Shown piece after piece: positions 1 to 6,688 of a stretch of DNA of 39,850 nt. The stretch is from Anaerolineae bacterium CG2_30_64_16. Lineage in GTDB: Bacteria > Chloroflexota > Anaerolineae > CG2-30-64-16. Under the pieces are notes generated by a model, which saw only the letters and a program-made list of their open reading frames with translations, searched no databases and was not told the origin of the DNA. The position numbers were made by a program, and so were the translations under genes. The stretch is from NCBI GenBank assembly GCA_001871755.1, contig MNXL01000093.1, positions 1 to 39,850 on the forward strand. The letters run 5' to 3'. The first letter of the stretch is position 1. The number at the start of each line of letters is the position of its first letter.

Positions 1-39
1 CGGCTGTCGTCTTTTTGGTTCCGGCTTGTCCGGGTTAGG
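1..39. repeat. Partial copy of 86-bp repeat element (cut by window edge)
   Basis: This stretch matches the right-hand 39 bases of the element at 6689-6774 at 38 of 39 positions (one C/T difference) and ends in the same GGGTTAGG. It lies just upstream of a ribosome-binding site, as does the other copy. The left part is outside the window. Confidence 0.75.
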
Positions 40-98
40 GTATCCCAGCTTTGAGAAGGGATTTCATCTTACCCTGATGCTGCGAGAAGGTGTTCGCG

Positions 99-1676
99 AT
101 GCGATTGTCACGTCCTGTTCTGATCTACATCACCCTGGTTGTGAGTCTGGGCATCGGCATCGCGGCCTACATCCTGTGGCGGTACCCGATTGGCGGTGAC
201 CTGACATTCTGGCTGCTCTTTGCCGGTTTTACGCTCCTGGCGATTCTAGGCGATCGCTACGGGCTGCACTTTGCGCGCGGAGAGCAAATTCACGTAGACA
301 CCATCCCGCTCTTTGCCAGCGTCCTGGTGTTCAACCCCGCGGTGGCGCTGCTGATTGCCGCCCTGGGCCGGATTCTCGGCCGGATCGATCAGTGGCTCAC
401 CGGGCGGCTTCCCTTGGTGGAGTGGCTGTTCAATCTGGGACAGACGCTGGTCTATGTCGGTGTCAGCGCGCTGCTATTGGACGCCTTTACGACAGTGCCC
501 TGGCAACCAGCAGGGCTGGTGGCGTGGATCGGGCTGCTGGTGTCCGCGGTCACGATGTTCTTGTTGAACACCAGCATCGTGACTGGCATCGTCAGTCTGC
601 AATCTGGTGCGAGCTTTTTGCGACTCTGGCTGAAATCGACGCCGTCAGGATTACTAGAACACAGCGTCATGTTCGGGTTTGGGCTGCTGACAGTGGTGGT
701 TGTGGCGCCGCACTCTTGGGGCCTGGCGTTGATTGCCCTGCCATCGGTGGCGGTCTTTGTGACTCTGCAGCGCACCCTGCGCATGGAAGCCCAGCAGACC
801 GAACTTGCGCAGGAAAACGCCGCGCTGGCCACCGATTTGAGCAAGCAGGCCGAGCAGTTGCGGGAGGCGTACACGATCCTCGAGGATGCCCTGGACGCCA
901 AGAACCAGATGGTGCAGAACGTGTCTCATGAACTGCGCACGCCACTGGTTTCTATATCCGGATATACCGAGGCGCTGGAGGAAGGGTTATACGGTGATCT
1001 ATCGTCCGACCAACTGGATGCGTTGGACATTATATCCCGCAACACCAAGACCATGATCCGGTTGGTGAACGATCTGCTGTCGTTGCAGGCGTTGGACCGC
1101 AGCCAACTGGACCTCGACGAGGTCTCGTTGTCGGCAATGTTACACTATTGCGCATCCAGCTTTGCCCAGCGGGTTGAGAAGACCGGCATCAGCCTGCTCG
1201 TCGAGCCGGAGCTGGATCTACCGGCGATCCGGGCGGATCAAGTTCGCCTGGAACAGGTGGTCTGCAATCTGCTGGATAACGCGATCAAGTTCAGCCCGGA
1301 CGGAGGCCAGGTCACCTTGCGGGCGGCGCGACTGGATGATGGCAAGGTCCAGATCAGCGTGGCCGACCAGGGGATCGGGATCCCGGAGGAGGAGCTGCCC
1401 CGGATATACCGGCGCTTTTATCAGGTGGATAGCTCCCGGACGCGCCGGTTCGGTGGCCAGGGATTGGGTCTGGCGATCACCAAACGCATCGTGGAGCTAC
1501 ACGGCGGAAACATCCGGGCGGAGAGCCAGGTGGGGAAGGGCACGACCTTCCACGTAACCTTGCCCAGACAGATCACCGAGGCGGCGACACCGTCGGCCGA
1601 TGCCGAGGCGGGACACAGCGGTGAGGCATTCATCCCTGACATCAGCGCCCTGGCGGACCCGTCACGGCTCGACTGA
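99..1676 (+). CDS. Membrane-bound sensor histidine kinase
   Basis: Orphan two-component sensor kinase that would autophosphorylate on a histidine and pass phosphate to an unidentified response regulator. The N-terminal 230 residues hold about six hydrophobic segments (for example near residues 8-28, 38-55, 70-92, 110-128, 140-165 and 190-225), then a short coiled linker, then the catalytic core. The H-box NVSHELRTPL places the phospho-acceptor near His277. The N-box is NLLDNAIKFSP, the D-box ADQGIGIPEEEL, and a GQGLGLAITKRIVELHGG G2 box follows. The ATG is chosen because GAGAAGG lies 8 bases upstream; a GTG three codons earlier overlaps that site. No regulator gene adjoins it here. The signal sensed cannot be read from the sequence. 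Confidence 0.93.
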   Translation: MRLSRPVLIYITLVVSLGIGIAAYILWRYPIGGDLTFWLLFAGFTLLAILGDRYGLHFARGEQIHVDTIPLFASVLVFNPAVALLIAALGRILGRIDQWLTGRLPLVEWLFNLGQTLVYVGVSALLLDAFTTVPWQPAGLVAWIGLLVSAVTMFLLNTSIVTGIVSLQSGASFLRLWLKSTPSGLLEHSVMFGFGLLTVVVVAPHSWGLALIALPSVAVFVTLQRTLRMEAQQTELAQENAALATDLSKQAEQLREAYTILEDALDAKNQMVQNVSHELRTPLVSISGYTEALEEGLYGDLSSDQLDALDIISRNTKTMIRLVNDLLSLQALDRSQLDLDEVSLSAMLHYCASSFAQRVEKTGISLLVEPELDLPAIRADQVRLEQVVCNLLDNAIKFSPDGGQVTLRAARLDDGKVQISVADQGIGIPEEELPRIYRRFYQVDSSRTRRFGGQGLGLAITKRIVELHGGNIRAESQVGKGTTFHVTLPRQITEAATPSADAEAGHSGEAFIPDISALADPSRLD

Positions 1677-1699
1677 GCCCTTGGCTCCCAGCACCCTGT

Positions 1700-1745
1700 T
1701 GACAAAAGAGAACGGGCCGGTACTCCCAGGTACCAGCCCGTTTCA
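1700..1745 (-). terminator. Intrinsic terminator of tRNA-Cys
   Basis: On the reverse strand directly after the tRNA CCA end, a 13-bp stem with one mismatch (arms 1711-1723 and 1730-1742) encloses a 6-base loop and is followed by CTCTTTTG. The GC-rich stem plus short T-run fits a rho-independent terminator. It may also partly serve the histidine kinase from the other side. Confidence 0.65.
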
Positions 1746-1819
1746 TGGAGGCGACGGCCGGATTCGAACCGGCGATGGGGGTTTTGCAGACCCCTGCCTT
1801 GCCACTTGGCGACGTCGCC
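1746..1819 (-). tRNA. tRNA-Cys (GCA anticodon)
   Basis: The reverse strand folds as a complete cloverleaf. The acceptor stem is GGCGACG with CGTCGCC, the anticodon stem GGGGT with ACCCC encloses loop CTGCAAA (anticodon GCA, Cys), and a GCCGG/CCGGC T-arm carries loop TTCGAAT. The discriminator is U, as is usual for tRNA-Cys, and CCA is encoded. A terminator hairpin follows at once. Confidence 0.96.
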
Positions 1820-1859
1820 AACATCGATATTCTAGCTTAACCCGTTCCCGTTGTCAAAC

Positions 1860-1951
1860 GTATCTTCTCAATAATCTGGGGCGAACGTGCCTGGCACTTC
1901 CGAAAAGTGCCAGGCACGTGATGGCGATGCCCCTATCTATTGAGAGGATAC
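1860..1951. mobile_element. 92-bp MITE-like element with 8-bp target duplication
   Basis: Terminal inverted repeats of 14 bp (GTATCTTCTCAATA against GTATCCTCTCAATA, 13 of 14 match) sit at 1860-1873 and 1938-1951. They are flanked exactly by the 8-bp direct repeat TGTCAAAC at 1852-1859 and 1952-1959. Inside is a perfect 15-bp palindrome (1885-1899 with 1905-1919, loop CCGAA) containing GTGCCTGGCACTT, so almost the whole element can fold as one hairpin. It has no coding capacity and must be non-autonomous. It ends 25 bp before the cold-shock gene and separates that gene from the tRNA. The 8-bp duplication fits several IS families; none can be named from this alone. Confidence 0.85.
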
Positions 1952-1976
1952 TGTCAAACCTTCCAGGAACACTCTC

Positions 1977-2336
1977 ATGGCTGAGGATCAGATCATCCGC
2001 TGCGCCGAATGCGAGACCCCATTTGTGTGGACCGCCAGCGAACAGGCCGGCGCGCCCCAGCCAACCATGTGCCCGTCGTGCCGATTGTTGGCGCCCGCGA
2101 CCGGTCGGGCGCGTGGTCTGGTCAAATGGTTCAGCCGGGCGAGAGGGTACGGTTTCATCACGCCGGCTGATGGCCCGGACCTGTTTGTGCACAAATCGGG
2201 CCTGGCGGCCGGCCAACCACTCCCTCGCGCCGGTCAGTTGGTCGAGTTCGCGGTGTCCGAACGGCGCCGAGGGATCCAGGCCGAGGCGGTAGTGATCCTG
2301 GAGACCCCGGACGCCCCGCCCAGCGATCCCCCATGA
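1977..2336 (+). CDS. Zinc-ribbon plus cold-shock domain protein
   Basis: A 119-residue two-domain protein. Residues 9-36 hold two CxxC knuckles (CAEC and CPSC, 24 residues apart), a zinc-ribbon. Residues 44-112 form a cold-shock domain with the RNA-binding signatures GLVKWFSRARGYGFI and DLFVHKSGL. The predicted role is single-stranded nucleic-acid binding, perhaps as an RNA chaperone. The architecture recurs in environmental bacteria but is shorter at the C-terminus than multi-domain CSD proteins. The ATG has only a weak AGGA upstream. The 92-bp inverted-repeat element ends 25 bp before it, so its native promoter was probably displaced. Confidence 0.88.
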   Translation: MAEDQIIRCAECETPFVWTASEQAGAPQPTMCPSCRLLAPATGRARGLVKWFSRARGYGFITPADGPDLFVHKSGLAAGQPLPRAGQLVEFAVSERRRGIQAEAVVILETPDAPPSDPP

Positions 2337-2418
2337 CCCAGGCACACCCCATCCACCAACTACCAATCCACCCATCTACCCATCTACCAATTTACCAATC
2401 TACCAATTTACCAACCAA
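2337..2418. repeat. Short-word tract, (ACCAATNT)n type
   Basis: The gap between two convergent genes is built almost wholly from reiterated 7-10 base words such as CTACCAAT, TTTACCAAT and CACCCATCTAC. No ORF or T-run terminator is visible. The same word family recurs near 16231, 17697 and 19876. Confidence 0.7.
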
Positions 2419-3558
2419 CTATCCCACCTCTCCAAGCACTTCTGCCATGAGCGCGTCGTAGATCGGCGCCTGGACTGACCAATCGAAGCGGGCGACCGCG
2501 CTGCGCAGCTCCGGCGCGGCAGGGGTCGTGAATGCGGCTCTGAGCCGCGCCAGCAGCCCGGCGAAGTCATCGTACAGGCAGGCCGCGCGCGCGGCCGGCG
2601 GGAGCAGCTCTGGATAGCTGAGCCGGTTGGGGAGGATCGGCCAGCAACCGCAATAGATCGCCTCGGCGACGCCGACTCCGAAGAACTCGTGGATCGCCGT
2701 GCTGAGCACCACATCCGCGCCCCAGAGCAACCGGGCGTATGCGGCCTCGCTTTCCGCATAGCCGTAATGGACCAGCCGGTCACCCAACCGGCGCCGGGCT
2801 TGACTGAACTCGGCCGGCTCGACGCGAAAGTTCTCCCCGGCCAGCGCCACCCGGAAGGGCAGCCCTTCGCTGGCGAGGGCATAGAGCGCGCTCAGCATTG
2901 TCTCAGGAGCCTTGTCGTACTCCCAGCGTTGATTCCACAGAATCAGCGGACTTGTCTCCCTGTTTCCTTGTCTCCTTGTTTCCTTGTCTACCCACATCGG
3001 CGCATACTTGTCATAACGTCTGAGATCGCAACCAACCGCCAACACCTCGGCCCGCGCGTGGGCAATCTCCACCGATTCCAGGTGCGTGTAGTCGGGGAAG
3101 TGCTTGAGCAGGCGCGGCAGCTCGGCGAACCAGCTCTGCATGTGGAAGGCGGAGTTGAAGCAGATCCGGTCGGCGGCCAGCATGGAGAGATGCTGGATCA
3201 TGCCGTAGGTCAGGTCGCGCTGGCTGCCGGGTGGGGGCGGGTAGGTGAGCTGGTTCTCGTGCATGTAGAGCACGATCGGGACGCGTGCCAGCTCGCGGCG
3301 GGTCAGCGCCAGGAATGCAGGCAGGTTGGTCATGCTGGTGGCAAGCAAGAGGTCGGGCCGTTCGCCCGCGGCGATCCGCGCCGCGGCCTGTTCGGCCAAT
3401 TCCAGCGCGGCGCCGTGCATCCGCCATTTCCAGAAGTAGCCCTGCATGGCGAAAATCTGCACCCGGTGCTGGCTGTGCGCGGCGTAGCCCTCGGCCCAGG
3501 CGCGATGGGAGCCGGTGTGATACGGGTTCAGCAGCCAAATGGTCAGCCGGTCGGTCAT
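2419..3558 (-). CDS. Glycosyltransferase, tRNA-queuosine mannosyltransferase-like
   Basis: A GT-B type glycosyltransferase of 379 residues. The N-terminal half has the DUF3524 signature: a LNPYHTGSHRAWAEG start, then WKWRMHGAALELAE. This matches the QTMAN/GTDC1 family, which transfers mannose to queuosine in tRNA in animals. The C-terminal half has ILWNQRWEYDKAPE and, near residue 290, AIHEFFGVGVAEAIYCG, the nucleotide-sugar site with its conserved glutamate. The acceptor in bacteria is not established, so substrate is inference. The ATG at this start gives the family N-terminus; a TTG twelve codons upstream adds unrelated residues. No Shine-Dalgarno is visible. Residues of about 201-214 are encoded by an in-frame low-complexity repeat inserted in the interdomain linker. 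Confidence 0.85.
   Translation of the reverse strand: MTDRLTIWLLNPYHTGSHRAWAEGYAAHSQHRVQIFAMQGYFWKWRMHGAALELAEQAAARIAAGERPDLLLATSMTNLPAFLALTRRELARVPIVLYMHENQLTYPPPPGSQRDLTYGMIQHLSMLAADRICFNSAFHMQSWFAELPRLLKHFPDYTHLESVEIAHARAEVLAVGCDLRRYDKYAPMWVDKETRRQGNRETSPLILWNQRWEYDKAPETMLSALYALASEGLPFRVALAGENFRVEPAEFSQARRRLGDRLVHYGYAESEAAYARLLWGADVVLSTAIHEFFGVGVAEAIYCGCWPILPNRLSYPELLPPAARAACLYDDFAGLLARLRAAFTTPAAPELRSAVARFDWSVQAPIYDALMAEVLGEVG
2951..2991. repeat. In-frame CTTGTYTC tandem repeat inside glycosyltransferase
   Basis: Five imperfect copies of an 8-base unit, CTTGT(C/T)TC, lie inside the coding sequence and translate as VDKETRRQGNRETS. The tract sits between the two Rossmann domains, where length variation is tolerated. 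It resembles the simple-word tracts found between genes elsewhere in this window. Confidence 0.75.
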
Positions 3559-3564
3559 GGGGCG

Positions 3565-3594
3565 ATGATAACATGAGGGCGGCGGGATGGGCAA
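3565..3594 (-). promoter_or_regulatory. Candidate promoter for the glycosyltransferase, possibly leaderless
   Basis: On the reverse strand TTGCCC (3589-3594) and TATCAT (3565-3570) are 18 bp apart. The -10 box ends 6 bases before the ATG, so transcription would begin at or next to the start codon. That agrees with the missing Shine-Dalgarno. The -35 box is weak and lies within the 45-bp repeat. Confidence 0.4.
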
Positions 3595-3620
3595 GAGGCG
3601 GCCGGGGGGTCATGTTGGCG
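3576..3620. repeat. 45-bp direct repeat, left copy
   Basis: It is identical at 43 of 45 positions to 4571-4615. The two copies bracket the toxin-antitoxin pair 995 bp apart, and each is followed within a few bases by a TTGACA promoter reading rightward. Confidence 0.85.
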
Positions 3621-3630
3621 TGTTGAGTGA

Positions 3631-3659
3631 TTGACAGTTTTCGTGCCTGGACGTAAAAT
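3631..3659 (+). promoter_or_regulatory. Sigma70-type promoter of the first toxin-antitoxin operon
   Basis: TTGACA and TAAAAT are separated by 17 bp, a near-consensus housekeeping promoter. It ends 34 bases before the antitoxin ATG. The antitoxin or the toxin-antitoxin complex would be expected to autoregulate here. Confidence 0.75.
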
Positions 3660-3693
3660 GATCCCCCAGAAGGATCCATGAAGGAGGTATGGC

Positions 3694-4050
3694 ATGTGTG
3701 CGGATGAAGCATCTGAAACGATCCACGAAGCGCGACCGATCTATTCCGGGGTTGAGACGCGTTGGCTCGACGAGCCTTTGATCGTTGAGCGAGCGGGACA
3801 CCCCACTGCGGTCATCATCTCCCTGGAGGAGTACCGGCGTTTTGCCGCCTGGCGCGAAGAACGAGCAGCCCGGCGCGCCTGGGTTCTGGAGTGCCAACCG
3901 CGCAACCATATGACGGATCAGGAATGGGATGCCCAGTTCGTCACTATGGATCGTTTCGCAACGCATTTCGCGGACATCACCGACGATGAATTGGCAGATG
4001 AGTTGACACAGGCAGTGAGCGCAGTGCGTGCTGAACGAGCGCGCCGATAA
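3694..4050 (+). CDS. Phd/YefM-like antitoxin
   Basis: A 118-residue antitoxin that would neutralise the PIN toxin encoded 6 bases downstream. The central stretch VERAGHPTAVIISLEEYRRF is the Phd/YefM DNA-binding signature. It is followed by a long charged helical tail, rich in Asp, Glu and Arg, which would wrap around the toxin. The N-terminal 25 residues are an unusual extension. AAGGAGG six bases before the ATG fixes the start. A strong promoter lies just upstream. The pairing of a Phd-like antitoxin with a COG1569-type PIN protein is common; the exact family is inferred from motif and neighbourhood. Confidence 0.82.
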   Translation: MCADEASETIHEARPIYSGVETRWLDEPLIVERAGHPTAVIISLEEYRRFAAWREERAARRAWVLECQPRNHMTDQEWDAQFVTMDRFATHFADITDDELADELTQAVSAVRAERARR

Positions 4051-4056
4051 GCTGTC

Positions 4057-4539
4057 ATGGCTGAGAACTTCAGCGCTGCGCCCCGGCGACTGATCGTCGT
4101 GCTCGATACAAATGCCCTGGTTCGAGTGGCCCTGGCGAAAAGTCCACTTGCCAGGGTATTGCGTTGTTCGCTGGAGCGCGGCGACTTTGTCTTGCTGACG
4201 TCGGGTGACATCCTGAACGAGATTGGCCGGGTTTTGTGCTACCCCCGAATCGCCATCCATCATGCCTTGTCCGAGGCAGCCATCGAGGAGTTCGAATTGG
4301 CCGTGAGGAAAGCGGCGGTGGTTGTCCCTGGACTCTACGTTGTGCGCAAGATTGAGGCTGATCCCTCCGACGATATGTTCCTGGCTTGCGCGCTGGAAGG
4401 GGACGCTGACTATATCGTCAGCGAAGACCCACACGTGCGAGATCTCAAGACCTATCAGGGCATTCAGATCATCTCGATGGCGCAGTTTTCCGAGAAGCTG
4501 GGTCTATCTGTGGCCCGTCCAGCGTCGCCCCAAACGTGA
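4057..4539 (+). CDS. PIN-domain toxin (COG1569-like ribonuclease)
   Basis: A 160-residue PIN-domain protein, probably a Mg-dependent RNase that cuts tRNA, rRNA or mRNA when free of its antitoxin. Acidic active-site residues are visible in order: Asp in VLDTNALVR (residue 17), Glu in DILNEIGRVL, Asp in ADPSDDMFLACAL and Asp in YIVSEDPHVRDL. This is the pattern of the COG1569 toxin family. It starts 6 bases after the antitoxin stop, with no strong Shine-Dalgarno, so translation is probably coupled. The N-terminal ten residues before the first beta strand are a small extension. Confidence 0.85.
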   Translation: MAENFSAAPRRLIVVLDTNALVRVALAKSPLARVLRCSLERGDFVLLTSGDILNEIGRVLCYPRIAIHHALSEAAIEEFELAVRKAAVVVPGLYVVRKIEADPSDDMFLACALEGDADYIVSEDPHVRDLKTYQGIQIISMAQFSEKLGLSVARPASPQT

Positions 4540-4570
4540 CTGCGCCGCCCCTCTTGAATCGCTATCCAGC

Positions 4571-4615
4571 AGGGCGGCGGGATGGGCAAGAGGCGGCCGA
4601 GGGGTCATGTGGGCG
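4571..4615. repeat. 45-bp direct repeat, right copy
   Basis: This is the second copy of the repeat at 3576-3620 (43 of 45 identical). It ends two bases before the TTGACA box of the ilv promoter. Confidence 0.85.
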
Positions 4616-4617
4616 AT

Positions 4618-4646
4618 TTGACAGACCCATCGACCTGTGCTAGACT
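4618..4646 (+). promoter_or_regulatory. Sigma70-type promoter of the ilv operon
   Basis: TTGACA (4618-4623), a 17-bp spacer and TAGACT (4641-4646) form a good housekeeping promoter. Transcription would start near 4653, about 34 bases before a leader-peptide ORF. Confidence 0.75.
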
Positions 4647-4686
4647 TCGCACAATCCAGTCCCAGTCTAGCCGGGGAATGTAAAAC

Positions 4687-4782
4687 ATGTCCGATCGCTC
4701 AGGCCTGATTATTATCTCCCTTATTGCGCTCCTTGTTATTAAGGAGCCATTGCCGTTTGGGAGGGATCAGGCGGGTATCTGA
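4687..4782 (+). CDS. ilv leader peptide (attenuation)
   Basis: A 31-codon ORF directly downstream of the promoter. Residues 7-18 read LIIISLIALLVI: ten of twelve are leucine, isoleucine or valine, including an Ile-Ile-Ile run. This is the expected composition of a leader peptide whose translation senses charged tRNA for all three branched-chain amino acids. GGGG lies about 10 bases before the ATG. The ORF ends at a TGA inside a small stem (CGGGTAT with ATACCCG), and a strong terminator follows 28 bases later. The peptide has no other expected function. The ORF is short, but its composition, position and downstream structures agree with one another. Confidence 0.87.
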   Translation: MSDRSGLIIISLIALLVIKEPLPFGRDQAGI

Positions 4783-4819
4783 GTCAGCGAATACCCGAAG
4801 AAGCACACCAGGGCCTCCC
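4704..4819 (+). promoter_or_regulatory. Attenuator antiterminator: mutually exclusive stems
   Basis: Four segments can pair in the classical way. Segment 1 is CCTGAT (4704-4709) plus CTCCC (4716-4720), and lies within the Ile/Leu/Val codons. Segment 2 is GGGAG (4759-4763) plus ATCAGG (4766-4771), complementary to segment 1. Segment 3, CCTCCC (4814-4819), is the terminator's 5' arm and is complementary to GGGAGG of segment 2. Ribosome stalling on segment 1 would free segment 2 to pair with segment 3 and block termination. Pairing was read by eye; energies are not calculated. Confidence 0.65.
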
Positions 4820-4840
4820 ACACGGGAGGCCCTTTTGGTT
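4811..4840 (+). terminator. Leader terminator 1 (attenuator)
   Basis: A perfect 9-bp stem, GGGCCTCCC with GGGAGGCCC, has a 4-base ACAC loop and is followed by TTTTGGTT. Its 5' arm can alternatively pair with GGGAGG at 4759-4764 inside the leader-peptide ORF. Confidence 0.88.
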
Positions 4841-4890
4841 CCAGGTTTCGTCGATAGGGGGCGCCAGGTGGGCGCCAGAATAGGGCAAGG

Positions 4891-4940
4891 ACGCCTTCTT
4901 AGCGGTCGGTGACGCGGACCGCAGAGAAGGCGTTTTTGTT
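4891..4940 (+). terminator. Leader terminator 2, just before ilvB
   Basis: The outer stem ACGCCTTCT (4891-4899) pairs with AGAAGGCGT (4925-4933), and the inner stem GCGGTC (4902-4907) pairs with GACCGC (4917-4922). TTTTTGTTT follows. It ends about 30 bases before the ilvB ATG, so read-through must be possible for ilvB to be expressed. A GGCGCC-AGGTG-GGCGCC hairpin (4860-4876) lies between the two terminators. No second leader peptide is evident. Confidence 0.82.
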
Positions 4941-4970
4941 TCAAGCGCTATCATTGGGAGGAGGGGTGCG

Positions 4971-6662
4971 ATGAAACGAACAGGGGCCCAGATTGTCTGG
5001 GAGAGCATGATGCGTGAGGGTGTGGCGGTGGTATTCGGCTATCCAGGCGGGGCGATCATGCCGGTCTACGATGCGCTGTTGGACTACCCGGTTCATCATG
5101 TGCTGGTGCGCCACGAGGAGAACGCCGCGTTTGCCGCTGATGGCTATGCCCGAGCGAGTGGCAGGGTGGGAGTCTGTCTGGCCACTTCAGGGCCGGGCGC
5201 CACCAACCTGCTAACTGGTCTCGCCGACGCGATGATGGATTCGGCGCCGGTGGTGGCGATCACCGGGCAGGTGGCGTCGAGCCTGGTGGGTTCCGATGCG
5301 TTTCAGGAAACCGATGTGACCGGCGTCACGCTGCCGGTGACCAAACACAACTATCTGGTCACCAGGGTGGAGGAGTTGGCGGGCGTGATGAAAGAGGCGT
5401 TCCACATCGCCCGCTCCGGCCGACCTGGCCCCGTGTTGGTCGATGTATGCAAAGATGTGCAGTTCGCCTCCACCGATTTCGACTACGACGCCATCCAGGT
5501 GCGGTTGCCCGGCTATCGGCCAGTGATGCGGGGTACCGAAGAGCAGATCGAGGAGGCGGTGGCGCTGATCAACGCCTCGCAGCGCCCCATCATCCTGGCC
5601 GGCCACGGCATCATCCTCTCCGGGGCGCACGACGAACTCCAGTCCCTGGCCGAAAAAGCCCACATCCCCATCTCCACCACACTCCTGGGTATCGGCACGA
5701 TCCCCGAATCCCATCCACTCAACCTGCGCATGATGGGGATGCATGGTGAGGCCTATGTGAATCAGGCGGTTCAGGCCGCAGATCTCATCCTCGCGCTGGG
5801 CATGCGCTTCGATGATCGGGTCACCGGTACACTGCGCACCTATGCCCAGAACGCCCAGGTGATTCATGTGGACATCGACCCGGCGGAGATTGGCAAGAAC
5901 GTAGTCGCTGACATCGGCATCGTCGGCGATGCGAAAAACGTCCTGGCCCAGCTCCTGCCCCGAGTCGAGTACCAGGAGCGGGCGGACTGGTTCGCCCAGA
6001 TCGACGAGTGGCGGCAAGATACCACCCGCCGCGACATCCTGAACCGGGAGGAGGATGCTTCGCTGCACGTGCCGTTTGTGATCGATCAGATCCGGCGCAG
6101 CATCAACGGCAGCGGCCAGGTGACCATCGTCAGCGACGTGGGCCAGCACCAGATGTGGGCGGCGCAATACTTCCGCCACGAGCGGCGCAACCGTTTCTTT
6201 ACATCGGGCGGGCTGGGCTCGATGGGCTGTGGTCTGCCGATGGCGGTAGGCGCCTCCTTCGCCAGACCGGACGAGGAGGTCTGGGTGATCGCCGGGGATG
6301 GCGGTTTCCAGATGAGCCTCCCTGAGCTGGCGACCGTCGCGCAGGAACGGCTGCCGATCAAGATCGCGGTAATGCGGAATGGCTACCTTGGGATGGTGCG
6401 GCAGTGGCAGGAGCTGCTGCTTGGAAAGCGTTACTCAGGCGTTGCCATCAGCAGCCCGGATTTCGTGAAGGTGGCCGAGGCGTACGGCATCCTGGGGATG
6501 CGGGCGAGCGAGAAGTCACAAGTGGCCGAGGTGATCGCCGAGGCTCGGTCTCATCCCGGCCCGACCCTGATCGACTTCGTGGTGGAGCAGGAGGCCAACG
6601 TCTACCCGATGGTGGAGCCGGGCAAGGCGCTGCACGAGATGTTGCGGCGACCGCTCGCGTGA
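4971..6662 (+). CDS. ilvB: Acetolactate synthase, large (catalytic) subunit
   Basis: A ThDP-dependent enzyme that joins two pyruvates to acetolactate, or pyruvate and 2-ketobutyrate to acetohydroxybutyrate, the first common step to Val, Leu and Ile. The 563-residue length is typical. The N-terminal PYR domain has the catalytic glutamate in VRHEENAAFAADGYAR (E49). The central FAD-binding domain follows, and the C-terminal PP domain carries GDGGFQM with NGYLGMV, the Mg-ThDP motif. GGGAGGAGG lies about 7 bases before the ATG. It is the first enzyme gene after the attenuator and is followed by its regulatory subunit, ilvN. Confidence 0.97.
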   Translation: MKRTGAQIVWESMMREGVAVVFGYPGGAIMPVYDALLDYPVHHVLVRHEENAAFAADGYARASGRVGVCLATSGPGATNLLTGLADAMMDSAPVVAITGQVASSLVGSDAFQETDVTGVTLPVTKHNYLVTRVEELAGVMKEAFHIARSGRPGPVLVDVCKDVQFASTDFDYDAIQVRLPGYRPVMRGTEEQIEEAVALINASQRPIILAGHGIILSGAHDELQSLAEKAHIPISTTLLGIGTIPESHPLNLRMMGMHGEAYVNQAVQAADLILALGMRFDDRVTGTLRTYAQNAQVIHVDIDPAEIGKNVVADIGIVGDAKNVLAQLLPRVEYQERADWFAQIDEWRQDTTRRDILNREEDASLHVPFVIDQIRRSINGSGQVTIVSDVGQHQMWAAQYFRHERRNRFFTSGGLGSMGCGLPMAVGASFARPDEEVWVIAGDGGFQMSLPELATVAQERLPIKIAVMRNGYLGMVRQWQELLLGKRYSGVAISSPDFVKVAEAYGILGMRASEKSQVAEVIAEARSHPGPTLIDFVVEQEANVYPMVEPGKALHEMLRRPLA

Positions 6663-6688
6663 ACCGATATTGGATTACGAGGATAGTG

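Noticed and set aside
2337..2418. CRISPR array
   Set aside because: Units are 7-10 bases with no spacer structure; no cas genes are in the window.
4653..4970. T-box riboswitch for the ilv operon
   Set aside because: No T-box consensus (GGUGGNACCGCGG type), no specifier loop and no AG-bulge were seen, whereas a branched-chain-rich leader peptide fits the data directly.
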